Positions 17,069 to 25,648 of a stretch of DNA of 57,738 nucleotides are shown here, piece by piece. The position numbers and the translations under genes are program-made. Source of the DNA: Corynebacterium frankenforstense (GTDB lineage: Bacteria > Actinomycetota > Actinomycetes > Mycobacteriales > Mycobacteriaceae); NCBI RefSeq assembly GCF_030211955.1, contig NZ_JASODI010000017.1, forward strand, positions 1 to 57,738, read 5' to 3'. The number at the start of each line of letters is the position of its first letter. Position 1 is the first letter of the stretch. The notes beneath the pieces were generated by a model that was not told where the DNA came from, ran no database searches, and saw only the letters and a program-made list of their open reading frames with translations.

Positions 17069-17839
17069 CTACCCGGCGACGTGCAGGCGCACGCCCGCGC
17101 CCTCGCACCAGGAGACTAGCTCGGGGTCGGCGGCCTCGGTGACGATGTCGTCGACCACGCCGAGCGGGACCAGGAACGAGAAGTCCACCTGGCCGACCTT
17201 GCTCGAGTCGCAGGCGACGACGACGCGCCGCGCCGAGCCGATGACCTGCTTCTTCAGCTCACCCTCGTTGACGTCGCTGACGGTGATGCCCTCGGCGGTG
17301 ATCCCGGAGATCCCGACGAAGGCGACGTCCACGGTGAAACGCTCGAGGTTCTCCAGCGCGATCGGCCCGACCACGGACTCGCCGACGCTGTGGTAGCGCC
17401 CGCCGAGCAGCGTGTGCCGGATCTGGCCGCGCGGGCCGAGGATCTGGGCGACGGGCACGGAGTTGGTCACCACGTTGAGGTAGGTGTCCGGCAGCTCCTC
17501 GGCGACCATCGTCGTGGTGGTGCCGGCGTCGACGTAGACGGACTGGCCCTCGCCCACCAGCGTCGCGCAGGCCTTCGCGATGGCGTGCTTGGCCTCGACG
17601 TTGACGGTCTCGCGGTGGCCCGGGGCGCGGTCGGGGCGCGGCTCGACGGCGATGGCGCCGCCGTGGGTGCGCTTGAGCACCTTGCGCTCCTCGAGGTAGC
17701 TGAGGTCCTTGCGCAGCGTCGGCTCCGAGACCCCCATGGGCTCGACGAGGTCGACGATGCGCACGCTGCCGCGGCGGCGCACGAGCTCGGCGATGCGGCT
17801 GCGGCGTTCTTCGGCGAATTCGGGGCGGTTCTCGGTCAC
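17069..17839 (-). CDS. DeoR-family transcriptional regulator
   Basis: 256 aa. The N-terminal helix-turn-helix (EERRSRIAELVRRRGSVRIV, EPTLRKDLSYLEE, LKRTHGGA) is typical of DeoR. The C-terminal sugar-phosphate-sensing domain carries VYVDAGTTTTMVAEEL and VDVAFVGISGI. Such proteins usually repress sugar uptake or catabolic genes and release DNA when a phosphorylated sugar binds. No sugar operon is adjacent, so the target is unknown. The start GTG 17839 is chosen because TAGTAT ends 8 nt before it. GTG 17845 in the same frame is the alternative; a longer frame up to 17941 runs into the hypothetical gene. Confidence 0.85.
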   Translation of the reverse strand: MTENRPEFAEERRSRIAELVRRRGSVRIVDLVEPMGVSEPTLRKDLSYLEERKVLKRTHGGAIAVEPRPDRAPGHRETVNVEAKHAIAKACATLVGEGQSVYVDAGTTTTMVAEELPDTYLNVVTNSVPVAQILGPRGQIRHTLLGGRYHSVGESVVGPIALENLERFTVDVAFVGISGITAEGITVSDVNEGELKKQVIGSARRVVVACDSSKVGQVDFSFLVPLGVVDDIVTEAADPELVSWCEGAGVRLHVAG

Positions 17840-17850
17840 GGACACCGATA

Positions 17851-18381
17851 CTACTCGATCACATTCGGAAGCCAGCGGCGCACGGTGTCGGCGGCCACGC
17901 CCGTGCCCTCGACGCGTGCGGGCACCCGTGCGGCGGCGCACAGCCGCTTGCCGACGTCGCGCCCCGTCAGGCGGCGGACGACGTCACCGTCGGCGGTGTC
18001 CAGCGCCTCCGTCGGCGCCCGGCCGGCGCGCACGGCCGCCCAGAGGGCGGCGAGCGCCCGGCGCGGGTCTCCTACCGGCGAGGTCCAGGGTCCCTCGGGC
18101 GCGGGCAGGCGGACGGTGAGCACGCGGACGCGCTCGGGCACCATCCCGGCCAGGCGCAGGGCCTCGCGGTCCCCGACCACGTCGACGCGCACGGCGGGCA
18201 GCACGCCGAAGGCGACCAGCTCGTCGCGCACCTCGAGCGCAGCCTCGGCGCGGGCCCCGGGCTCGAGGATGACGCTGCGGCGCCCGGGCGGGCCGGCGGC
18301 TCCGTCGAGGACGAGGGCGGGCTCGCCGGTGCCCTCGATCCGGTAGTCGGCCAGGGCCGTGATCCTCTTCGTCGCCTGCAT
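17851..18381 (-). CDS. Hypothetical protein
   Basis: 176 aa from ATG 18381 (GGAGGA 5 nt upstream, a strong site that fixes the start). I do not recognise a family. It is rich in Arg, Ala and Val, has no membrane segment or signal peptide, and looks like a small alpha/beta protein with repeated hydrophobic strands (PALVLDGAAG, RRSVILEPGA, VRVLTVRLPAPEG). It lies just upstream of the DeoR gene in the same direction; its stop is 11 bp before that gene's start, inside its promoter. Codon use matches the neighbours. Confidence 0.6.
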   Translation of the reverse strand: MQATKRITALADYRIEGTGEPALVLDGAAGPPGRRSVILEPGARAEAALEVRDELVAFGVLPAVRVDVVGDREALRLAGMVPERVRVLTVRLPAPEGPWTSPVGDPRRALAALWAAVRAGRAPTEALDTADGDVVRRLTGRDVGKRLCAAARVPARVEGTGVAADTVRRWLPNVIE

Positions 18382-18507
18382 CGCGCTCCTCCGCATGCTT
18401 CCGTTTGTCGGTTTCACTTGGTTCCGATTCCGAGCGTAACCTTTCGGAAAAGCACCCGCAACAGAACGCGCGCATCCGAAAGTCCCGCGCGCCGGGCGCC
18501 GGGCCGA
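18382..18507. other. Intergenic region with repeated CGGAA elements
   Basis: The divergent gap between the hypothetical gene and the enoyl-reductase-like gene is less GC-rich than its surroundings. On the minus strand it carries three direct CGGAA units (TCGGAATCGGAACC and ACGGAAGC) and CCGAAAGG. DeoR regulators often bind such short direct repeats, so this is a candidate site for the neighbouring regulator. No clear -10 for the hypothetical gene is visible. Confidence 0.3.
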
Positions 18508-18513
18508 TAGGGT
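18508..18513 (+). promoter_or_regulatory. -10 box of leaderless enoyl-reductase-like gene
   Basis: TAGGGT ends 6 nt before the ATG at 18520. Confidence 0.5.
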
Positions 18514-18519
18514 GCGGGC

Positions 18520-19719
18520 ATGAGCGACGTGACCGTCTACGGCGCCACCGGCTTCGTCGGCCGGCTGGTCGCCGCGTACCTGACCGAGAACCACCCCGAC
18601 GTCTCCCTGACGCTGGCCGGCCGCGACCGGGCCCGCCTCGAGGCCGTCGCCGCCGAGCTGGGCGTCGAGGCGGAGATCGCCGTGGCCGACGCCTTCGACC
18701 GCGCCGCGCTCGACCGCATGGTTGCCGGAACCGGCGTGGTCATCAGCACGGTCGGGCCCTACCTGCGCTTCGGCGCCGACCTGGTGGCCGCCTGCGCGGC
18801 CGCCGGCCGCGACTATGTGGACCTGTGCGGCGAGTCCCCCTTCGTGCGCCGGATGATCGACGCCCACCACGTCGGGGCCGCCGCGAGCGGGGCGCGCGTC
18901 GTGCACTCCTGCGGCTTCGACTCGGTGCCCAGCGACCTGGGCATGCTCGCGAACCACCACGCGGCGGACGGCCCCTTCGAGGAGGCCGTCATGGTCGTCC
19001 ACGACCTGCGCGGCGGGCTGTCGGGAGGCACCCTGGCCTCCATGCGCGGCGTCGTCAATGCCGCCCGCGACGACGCGCGGGTCGCACGCGTCGTCGGCGA
19101 CGCCCACGGGCTGTGCCCGGACCCTGAGGCGGAGGCCGAGGTGCCGGGGCTTGACGACGACTCCCGCGTGGCCGACCTGGGTGCGAAGGGCGTGCCCGGG
19201 CTGGCGCGGGCGTGGGCGGGGCCGTTCTTCATGGCCTCCTACAACACCCGGGTGGTGCACCGCTCGAACGCGCTGCTGGGCCACGCCTACGGCGCCGCAC
19301 TCGACTACCACGAGTACATCCTGACCGGGCGCGGGCGGCGCGGCCGCGTGCTCGCCGAGGCGCTGCGCGCGGTGACCGGGGCGGCCTTCGCGCTGGCGGC
19401 CAGCGAGAGCGCCGCTCCCCTGCTCGACCGGGTGCTGCCCGGCCCGGGCGAGGGCCCGGACGCCGGGGAGCGGGTGGCCGGCGGCTTCGCCGTGGTGCAC
19501 TCGGGGCGCACGGCCTCGGGGGCGGTCTACCAGACCACGGTGGCCGCCGAGGGCGACCCGGGCTACGAGGTGACCGTCACGATGCTCGCCGAGGCGGCGC
19601 TGCACCTGCGGGAGAACCCCGGCGAGGGCGGTGTGCTCACCCCGGCGACGGGACTGGGGCTGGGCTACCTGGAGCGCCTGCGCGGGCGCGGCCTGCGCGC
19701 CTACACGCGGCGCTGCTGA
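18520..19719 (+). CDS. Saccharopine-dehydrogenase-fold protein (trans-acting enoyl reductase family)
   Basis: 399 aa. The N-terminal NAD(P)-binding fold opens with VTVYGATGFVGRLVAAYL, followed by LTLAGRDRARLEAVAAELG and VISTVGPYLRFGADLV, YVDLCGE and VHSCGFDSVPSDLG. These are the hallmarks of the actinobacterial saccharopine-dehydrogenase-like group related to Mycobacterium Rv2449c/Rv2953. Rv2953 is a trans-acting enoyl reductase in lipid synthesis; the corynebacterial members have no proven substrate. True lysine-pathway saccharopine dehydrogenase is unlikely. The gene appears monocistronic and leaderless. Confidence 0.75.
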   Translation: MSDVTVYGATGFVGRLVAAYLTENHPDVSLTLAGRDRARLEAVAAELGVEAEIAVADAFDRAALDRMVAGTGVVISTVGPYLRFGADLVAACAAAGRDYVDLCGESPFVRRMIDAHHVGAAASGARVVHSCGFDSVPSDLGMLANHHAADGPFEEAVMVVHDLRGGLSGGTLASMRGVVNAARDDARVARVVGDAHGLCPDPEAEAEVPGLDDDSRVADLGAKGVPGLARAWAGPFFMASYNTRVVHRSNALLGHAYGAALDYHEYILTGRGRRGRVLAEALRAVTGAAFALAASESAAPLLDRVLPGPGEGPDAGERVAGGFAVVHSGRTASGAVYQTTVAAEGDPGYEVTVTMLAEAALHLRENPGEGGVLTPATGLGLGYLERLRGRGLRAYTRRC

Positions 19720-19747
19720 GCGCGGCTGAGGTGGGCCCCGGGGGAGA

Positions 19748-20182
19748 CTAGTGCTGCACCATCGTGCGCAGCGTGCCGCGGGCGACGAGCCGGTCGCCCT
19801 CGGTGCAGGCGACGTCCCACAGCTGGGTGCGGGAGCCCTGCTGGACCGGGGTGACCTCGGCGCGGATCACGCCGTTCTTCACCGTGCTGATGAAATCGGT
19901 CGAGTTGTGCACGCCGACGACGAGCTTCCCGGTGAAGACGAAGGCCGCCGTGGAGCCGGCGGACTCGACGAGGCTGGCGTAGACGCCGCCGTGGACCAGG
20001 CCCACCGGCTGGCGGTGGGCGTCGGTGACCTCGAGGGCGGCGACCACGCGGTCCGGGCCGATGGCCTCGTAGCGGATGCCCAGGGTCCGCTCGAGACCGT
20101 GGAGGTAGTCGTTGACCTCGCCGATCTCGGACTCGGTGAGCGCCGTGTCGTGCGCCTTCTGGAAGAGCTCGATGATTCTCAT
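19748..20182 (-). CDS. PaaI-type hotdog-fold thioesterase
   Basis: 144 aa from ATG 20182. The hotdog signature is VGLVHGGVYASLVESAGS with the catalytic acidic residue in the long helix, followed by GVHNSTDFISTVKNGVIRAEVTPVQQGSRTQLW, as in the PaaI/ComA group that hydrolyses aromatic or acyl-CoA thioesters. The substrate is unknown. It is divergent from gnd and convergent with the enoyl-reductase-like gene. A longer frame up to 20260 would run over the gnd promoter and lacks conservation. Confidence 0.85.
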   Translation of the reverse strand: MRIIELFQKAHDTALTESEIGEVNDYLHGLERTLGIRYEAIGPDRVVAALEVTDAHRQPVGLVHGGVYASLVESAGSTAAFVFTGKLVVGVHNSTDFISTVKNGVIRAEVTPVQQGSRTQLWDVACTEGDRLVARGTLRTMVQH

Positions 20183-20273
20183 GGGAAACCACTCAACCAC
20201 ACCCGCCGCGGAAAGGCGCGCACCACACCCCGCAACTCCTGGCAACCGCGCGACCGCCACGCAGGCGCGCCGG

Positions 20274-20279
20274 TATTGT
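20274..20279 (+). promoter_or_regulatory. -10 box of leaderless gnd
   Basis: TATTGT ends 7 nt before the ATG at 20287, with no ribosome-binding site. Confidence 0.5.
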
Positions 20280-20286
20280 CGGGGCC

Positions 20287-21768
20287 ATGACCAACGCAGA
20301 AGAGACCTTCCCGCAGGCCGCCGAGGGCACGGCCCAAATCGGTGTCGTCGGCCTGGCAGTCATGGGCTCCAACCTCGCCCGCAACTTCGCCTACCACGGG
20401 CACACCGTCGCCGTGTTCAACCGCACCACGGCCAAGACCGAGAAGTTCATCGCCGAGCACGGTGACGAGGGCGAGTTCGTGCCGTCCGAGACGATCGAGA
20501 AGTTCGTCGCCTCGCTGGAGAAGCCGCGCCGCGCGATCATCATGGTCCAGGCAGGCAAGGCCACCGACGCGGTCATCGGCCAGCTGGCCGACGCCATGGA
20601 GGACGGCGACGTCATCATCGACGGCGGCAACGCCCTGTTCACCGACACCATCCGCCGCGAGCGCGAGATGGCCGCCCGCAACCGCCACTTCGTCGGCGCC
20701 GGCATCTCCGGCGGCGAGGAGGGCGCGCTCAACGGCCCGTCGATCATGCCGGGTGGGCCCAGGGAGTCCTGGGAGTCCCTCGGGCCGCTGCTCGAGTCCA
20801 TCGCCGCGCGCGCCGAGGACGGCACCCCGTGCGTGACCCACGTCGGTCCCGACGGCGCCGGGCACTTCGTCAAGATGGTCCACAACGGCATCGAGTACGC
20901 CGACATGCAGGTCATCGGCGAGGCCTACCAGCTGCTGCGCTTCGGCGCGGGCCTGGAGCCGGCCGAGATCGCCGACATCTTCACCGAGTGGAACTCCGGC
21001 AAGCTCGGCTCCTACCTCATCGAGATCACCGCCGAGGTGCTCCGCCAGGTCGACGCCGAGACCGGCAAGCCGCTCGTCGACGTCATCCTCGACGCCGCCG
21101 GCCAGAAGGGCACCGGCCGCTGGACCGTCAAGGAGGCCCTGGACCTGGGCATCCCGACCACCGGCATCGGCGAGGCCGTCTTCGCCCGCGCCCTGTCCTC
21201 CTCGCTGGACCAGCGCGCCGCCGCCCAGGGCAACCTGCCCGCCGGCACCCTGAAGACCTTCGAGGACCTGGGCGTCGACCGCGACGAGTTCGTCGAGAAG
21301 GTCCGCAAGGCCCTCTACGCCTCCAAGCTGGTCGCCTACGCGCAGGGCTTCGACGAGATCAAGGCCGGCTCCGCCGAGTACGGCTGGGGCGTCAACCCCG
21401 GCGACATGGCCATGATCTGGCGCGCCGGCTGCATCATCCGCGCGGTCTTCCTCGAGCGCATCAAGGAGGCCTACGACAACAACCCGGAGCTGACCAGCCT
21501 GCTGCTCGACCCGTACTTCAACAGCGAGCTGACCGACCTGGTCGACGCCTGGCGCGACGTCGTCGTCTACGCCACCCGCCTGGGCCTGCCCGCCCCGGTG
21601 TTCACCTCCTCGCTGTCCTACTACGACTCGCTGCGCGCCGAGCGGCTGCCCGCGGCCGTCATCCAGGGCCAGCGCGACTTCTTCGGCGCCCACACCTACA
21701 AGCGCGTCGACAAGGAGGGCACCTTCCACACGCTGTGGTCCGGCGACCGCAGCGAGGTCGAGGCCTGA
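20287..21768 (+). CDS. gnd: 6-phosphogluconate dehydrogenase (decarboxylating)
   Basis: 493 aa, full length. It converts 6-phosphogluconate to ribulose 5-phosphate with NADP reduction in the pentose phosphate pathway. The nucleotide site is GVVGLAVMGSNLARNFAYHG with NRTTAKTEKF. The substrate signature is VGAGISGGEEGALNGPSIMPG, and the catalytic Lys-His-Asn block is GHFVKMVHNGIEYADMQ. KGTGRWTVKEALDLGIPTT and the C-terminal GQRDFFGAHTYKRVD tail, which reaches into the partner subunit, are also present. It is leaderless and followed by a hairpin. Confidence 0.97.
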   Translation: MTNAEETFPQAAEGTAQIGVVGLAVMGSNLARNFAYHGHTVAVFNRTTAKTEKFIAEHGDEGEFVPSETIEKFVASLEKPRRAIIMVQAGKATDAVIGQLADAMEDGDVIIDGGNALFTDTIRREREMAARNRHFVGAGISGGEEGALNGPSIMPGGPRESWESLGPLLESIAARAEDGTPCVTHVGPDGAGHFVKMVHNGIEYADMQVIGEAYQLLRFGAGLEPAEIADIFTEWNSGKLGSYLIEITAEVLRQVDAETGKPLVDVILDAAGQKGTGRWTVKEALDLGIPTTGIGEAVFARALSSSLDQRAAAQGNLPAGTLKTFEDLGVDRDEFVEKVRKALYASKLVAYAQGFDEIKAGSAEYGWGVNPGDMAMIWRAGCIIRAVFLERIKEAYDNNPELTSLLLDPYFNSELTDLVDAWRDVVVYATRLGLPAPVFTSSLSYYDSLRAERLPAAVIQGQRDFFGAHTYKRVDKEGTFHTLWSGDRSEVEA

Positions 21769-21786
21769 GCCGGCCTGAACCTGTGA

Positions 21787-21808
21787 GCCCGAGGGACCGC
21801 CCTCGGGC
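21787..21808 (+). terminator. Hairpin after gnd
   Basis: A perfect 9-bp stem with a tetraloop (GCCCGAGGG-ACCG-CCCTCGGGC) lies 18 bp after the gnd stop and just before the helicase promoter. No T-tract follows, so it is a probable but unusual terminator. Confidence 0.55.
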
Positions 21809-21825
21809 CGCACCGCGGGGAGCGC

Positions 21826-21831
21826 TAGACT
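21826..21831 (+). promoter_or_regulatory. -10 box of leaderless DEAD-box helicase gene
   Basis: TAGACT ends 7 nt before the GTG at 21839. Confidence 0.5.
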
Positions 21832-21838
21832 CTCCGCG

Positions 21839-23194
21839 GTGACCTCATTCTCCGATCTCGGCCTGCCCGCACCCGTGGTGCGGGAACTGGGCCGACAGGG
21901 CATCACCGAGCCCTTCCCCATCCAGGCCGCCGCGATCCCCGACGCACTCGCCGGGCGCGACGTGCTCGGCCGCGGCCCCACGGGCTCCGGCAAGACCTTC
22001 ACCTTCGGTCTGCCGATGCTCGCCCGTCTCGAGGGCGCGCCCTCACGCCCCGGCTACCCCCGCGGCCTCATCCTCGCGCCGACGCGCGAGCTGGCCGCCC
22101 AGACCCACGAGCGCCTCACCGGCCCCGCCGCCGCGCTGGGCCTGCGCGTCCTCGAGGTCGTCGGCGGCGTGCCCGTCAAGCGACACATCACCGCGCTGGC
22201 CGCCCCCGTCGACCTGCTGGTGGCCACCCCGGGGCGCGCCCAGGACCTCATCGACCAGGGCGTGCTGCACCTCGACCACGTCGAGGTCACCGCCGTCGAC
22301 GAGGCCGACCAGATGTCCGACATGGGCTTTCTACCCCAGGTCCGCCGCCTGCTCGACCGCACGCCGTCCGACGGGCAGCGCCTGCTCTTCTCGGCCACCC
22401 TCGACGGGCAGGTCGACTCGCTGGTGCGCGGCTACCTGACCGACCCGGTCACCCACTCCACCGCCCCGGCCGAGGCCGCCGTGGACACCATGGTCCACTA
22501 CCGCCTGCTCGTCGAGGGCCCCCAGGAGCGCAACGCCGTGGCCGTGCGCATCGCCGCGCGCGCGGGCCGGACCATCATGTTCGCCCGTACCCGCCGCGGG
22601 GTGGACCGCCACGTCAAGCGTCTGCGCAAGGCCGGCGTCAACGCCGCCGGGCTGCACGGCGACAAGGCGCAGTCCACCCGCACCCGCGCGCTGGCCGGCT
22701 TCGCCGACGGCTCGGTGCCCGTCCTCGTGGCCACCGACATCGCCGCCCGCGGCATCGACGTCAAGGACGTCTCCCTGGTCGTCCACGTCGACCCGCCGGC
22801 CGAGCACAAGGCCTACCTGCACCGCGCCGGGCGCACCGCGCGCGCCGGCACCGGCGGCACGGTGGTCACCCTGGTCACCCCCGACCAGCGCGACGAGGTC
22901 GCCGGTCTGCTGCGCAAGGCCGGGGTGGCGGCCAGCGACGTGGCGGTCACCCCCGACTCCCCCGAGCTGGTTAGAATCACGGGTGCACGTCAACCGTCCG
23001 GCCCGGCCCTGCCCCCGTTCGGGCAGCAGCCGCCGGCCCGCGACACGCACGCCCGGGGCGCCCACGGCGCCCACGGCGGCGGCAAGGGGGGCGCCCGCCG
23101 CAACCACCGCGGGCGTCGAAACCCGCGCAACCAGCACGGCGGGCGCGGTCGGCGGGACGTCGGAAATCGAAGGAAGAGACAAGGTGGTTCCTAG
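21839..23194 (+). CDS. DEAD-box RNA helicase with RG-rich tail
   Basis: 451 aa. Helicase motifs in order: Q motif (LGRQGITEPFPIQAAAIP), Walker A GPTGSGKTFTF, Ia APTRELAAQ, Ib ATPGRAQDL, DEAD in AVDEADQM, SAT (LLFSATLDGQ), then domain 2 with DIAARGID and the arginine-finger motif HRAGRTARAG. The last 60 residues are low-complexity Gly/Arg/His (RGAHGAHGGGKGG, RRNHRGRRNPRN), an RNA-binding tail common in this group. A role in ribosome assembly or mRNA decay is the family expectation. A GTG start in a leaderless setting. It is followed at 19 bp by the first CNNM gene. Confidence 0.93.
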   Translation: MTSFSDLGLPAPVVRELGRQGITEPFPIQAAAIPDALAGRDVLGRGPTGSGKTFTFGLPMLARLEGAPSRPGYPRGLILAPTRELAAQTHERLTGPAAALGLRVLEVVGGVPVKRHITALAAPVDLLVATPGRAQDLIDQGVLHLDHVEVTAVDEADQMSDMGFLPQVRRLLDRTPSDGQRLLFSATLDGQVDSLVRGYLTDPVTHSTAPAEAAVDTMVHYRLLVEGPQERNAVAVRIAARAGRTIMFARTRRGVDRHVKRLRKAGVNAAGLHGDKAQSTRTRALAGFADGSVPVLVATDIAARGIDVKDVSLVVHVDPPAEHKAYLHRAGRTARAGTGGTVVTLVTPDQRDEVAGLLRKAGVAASDVAVTPDSPELVRITGARQPSGPALPPFGQQPPARDTHARGAHGAHGGGKGGARRNHRGRRNPRNQHGGRGRRDVGNRRKRQGGS

Positions 23195-23213
23195 GCCCTG
23201 ACGGCCGCGCACC

Positions 23214-24596
23214 ATGGACATACTGATCAGCATCCTCGCCCTGCTGGGCTTCGTCGCCCTGACCGCGAGCACCGGCCTGTTCGTCGCGATCGAGTTCGCG
23301 CTGACCGGGCTGGAGCGCTCGACGGTGGACAACCACGTCCGGCACACCGGTGACACGTCGGCCAAGGCCGTCAAACGGGACTTCGAGAACCTCTCGTTCG
23401 TCCTCTCCGGCGCCCAGCTCGGCATCACCGTGACCACCCTGGCCACGGGCTTCCTCGCGGAGCCGATCCTGGCGAAGTTCTTCACCCCGCTGCTCGAGCT
23501 GGTGGGGCTCTCGGAGAGCTCCTCGTCGGTCGTGGCGTTGATCCTCGCGCTGGTCGTCGCGACCGTGCTGTCCATGGTCTTCGGCGAGCTGGTGCCCAAG
23601 AACTGGGCGATCACCTCGCCGCTGCCGGTCGCCCGCTTCGTGGTGCACCCGGTCAACGCGTTCAACGTCGTGTTCAAGTGGTTCATCAACTGGCTCAACG
23701 TCTCGGCCAACTGGGTGGTCCGCCGCCTGGGCATCGAGCCGGCCGACGAGCTGGCCAGCGCCCGCTCCCCCGAGGAGCTCTCCGCCCTGGTGCGCCACTC
23801 CGTCGGCGAGGAGGGCCTCGACGAGACGATGGCGGAGGTGCTCGAGAACTCGCTGGAGTTCGGCGAGACCGCCGCCGACGAGCTGATGACCCCGCGCTCG
23901 ACCGTCGACCTGCTGCGCGACGACGACACGGTGGCCGACCTGGTGGAGCTGGCCCGGACCTCCGGGCACTCGCGCTTCCCCGTCGTCGTCGGCGACCTGG
24001 ACGAGACGATCGGCGTGGTGCACGTCAAGGACGCCTTCGACGTCCCGCGCGACAAGCGCGCGTCCACGCCCGTGGGCCCGCTCGCACGCAAGATCCCCAC
24101 GGTGCCCGAGTCGCTCGACGGCGACGCGGTGCTCAAGGCCGTGCGCTCGGCGGGCTCGCAGATGGTGCTCGTCGCCGACGAGTACGGCGGCACCTCCGGC
24201 ATCATCACCATCGAGGACGTCGTCGAGGAGATCCTCGGCGAGGTCTACGACGAGCACGACGACGCCGCCGCCGAGCGCGAGATCCAGCAGTTCGGCACCA
24301 GCTGGGAGGTCTCCGGGCTGGTACGCGCCGAGGACCTCGAGGAGGAGGTCGGCTACCCCGCCCCCGAGGACGGCCCCTACGAGACCCTCGGCGGGCTGAT
24401 CATGGCCGCCATGGGCCGCATCCCCGCCGTCGGCGACGTGGTGGTGCTGCCCCAGGGCCCGCGCCACCTGCTCGACGAGATGCACCCGGACGCCGGCGGG
24501 CGCTGGCTCGCGCGCGTCTCCGCGATGGACGCCCGCCGCATCGACCGCGCCGTGCTCACGCCGGTCTCCGACGAGGAAGCGGAGGAGTACCTGTGA
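23214..24596 (+). CDS. CNNM/CorC-type membrane protein with CBS pair (first of two)
   Basis: 460 aa: an N-terminal DUF21/CNNM membrane domain of about four helices (ILISILALLGFVALTASTGLFVA, FGELVPKNWAI), a CBS pair (about 215-335; ELMTPRSTVDLL, GHSRFPVVVGD, LVADEYGGTSGIITIEDVVEEI) and a C-terminal CorC_HlyC domain. The family includes Mg2+/Co2+ efflux proteins, often mislabelled hemolysins. The ATG at 23214 is preceded by a weak ribosome-binding site. The gene overlaps the next, related gene by 4 bp (GTGA), so the two are coupled and may form a heteromeric transporter. Confidence 0.88.
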   Translation: MDILISILALLGFVALTASTGLFVAIEFALTGLERSTVDNHVRHTGDTSAKAVKRDFENLSFVLSGAQLGITVTTLATGFLAEPILAKFFTPLLELVGLSESSSSVVALILALVVATVLSMVFGELVPKNWAITSPLPVARFVVHPVNAFNVVFKWFINWLNVSANWVVRRLGIEPADELASARSPEELSALVRHSVGEEGLDETMAEVLENSLEFGETAADELMTPRSTVDLLRDDDTVADLVELARTSGHSRFPVVVGDLDETIGVVHVKDAFDVPRDKRASTPVGPLARKIPTVPESLDGDAVLKAVRSAGSQMVLVADEYGGTSGIITIEDVVEEILGEVYDEHDDAAAEREIQQFGTSWEVSGLVRAEDLEEEVGYPAPEDGPYETLGGLIMAAMGRIPAVGDVVVLPQGPRHLLDEMHPDAGGRWLARVSAMDARRIDRAVLTPVSDEEAEEYL

Positions 24597-25645
24597 ACAT
24601 CGTCACCACCGTCGCCATGATCGCGGGCCTGCTTTTGGCCAACGCGTTCTTCGTCGCCAGCGAGTTCTGCCTGATCTCCTCGCGCCGCGACCGCATCGAG
24701 TCCCTGATCGCCCAGGGCAAGCCCGCGGCCAAGAAGGTCCTGCACGCCACCGAGCACCTCTCCATCATGCTGGCCGGCTCCCAGTTCGGCATCACGATCT
24801 GCTCGCTGGTGCTCGGCAAGGTCGCCGAGCCCGCCGTCGCCCACTTCATCGAAGAACCCTTTTTGGCGCTGGGCCTTCCCGAGGGCCTGCTGCACCCGAT
24901 CTCCTTCGCCGTCGCCCTGGCCGTGATCACCTTCCTGCACATCCTCTTCGGCGAGATGGTGCCCAAGAACATCGCCATCGCCGGCCCGGAGCGCCTGGCC
25001 ATATGGCTGGCCCCGGCGATCATCGGCTGGGTCAAGATCACCCGCCCGTTCATCGAGTTCCTCAACTGGCTGGCCCGCGTCACCCTGCACGCGGTGGGCA
25101 TCGAGCAGAAGGACGAGCTCAACTCGACCGTCGACCAGGAGCAGCTGGCCACGATGCTCGCGGAGTCGCGCGCCGAGGGCTACCTCGACGCCGAGGAGCA
25201 CGCGCGCCTGAACAAGGCGCTGCGCACGGAGAACCGCAGCCTCGGCGAGGTCGTCATCCCGCTGGAGAAGGTGCGCACCCTCGACTTCGGCGCCGACGGT
25301 CCCACCTTGGGCGAGCTCGAGGACCTGCTGGTCGAGACCGGCTTCTCCCGCTTCCCGGTCACCGGCCGCGACGGCTCCTTCCTCGGCTACGTCCACGTCA
25401 AGGACGTCCTGGACCGACTGACCGACGGCGACCCCTCCGAGACCATCCCGCACGACCGCCTGCGCACCCTGATCACAGTCGACGCCGACCAGCCGCTCGA
25501 CGAGGCGCTGCACACCCTGCACGTGCGCAACGCCCACATGGCCCAGGTGCGCAAGCTGGGGCGGCTGACCGGCGTGGTCACCCTCGAGGACCTCATCGAG
25601 GAGTACGTCGGCACCGTCTCCGACTGGACCCACGAGGAGGCCTGA
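24593..25645 (+). CDS. CNNM-type membrane protein with CBS pair (second of two)
   Basis: 350 aa from GTG 24593, which overlaps the stop of the first CNNM gene (GTGA); GGAGGAG lies 5 nt upstream. The membrane domain is LLLANAFFVASEFCLISSRR, LAGSQFGITICSLVLG and FGEMVPKNIAIAGPERLA. The CBS pair is ETGFSRFPVTGRDGSFLG and HMAQVRKLGRLTGVVTLEDL. It lacks the CorC_HlyC domain found on its partner, which explains its shorter length. The pair as a gene duplication with loss of one domain is common in Actinobacteria. Cation transport is inferred from the family. Confidence 0.88.
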   Translation: MNIVTTVAMIAGLLLANAFFVASEFCLISSRRDRIESLIAQGKPAAKKVLHATEHLSIMLAGSQFGITICSLVLGKVAEPAVAHFIEEPFLALGLPEGLLHPISFAVALAVITFLHILFGEMVPKNIAIAGPERLAIWLAPAIIGWVKITRPFIEFLNWLARVTLHAVGIEQKDELNSTVDQEQLATMLAESRAEGYLDAEEHARLNKALRTENRSLGEVVIPLEKVRTLDFGADGPTLGELEDLLVETGFSRFPVTGRDGSFLGYVHVKDVLDRLTDGDPSETIPHDRLRTLITVDADQPLDEALHTLHVRNAHMAQVRKLGRLTGVVTLEDLIEEYVGTVSDWTHEEA

Positions 25646-25648
25646 GCC

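Noticed and set aside
24593..25645. The second CNNM protein as a truncated gene because it lacks the CorC_HlyC domain.
   Set aside because: Its stop is followed within 3 bp by the next gene start and its CBS pair is complete; short CNNM partners of this kind are common in Actinobacteria.
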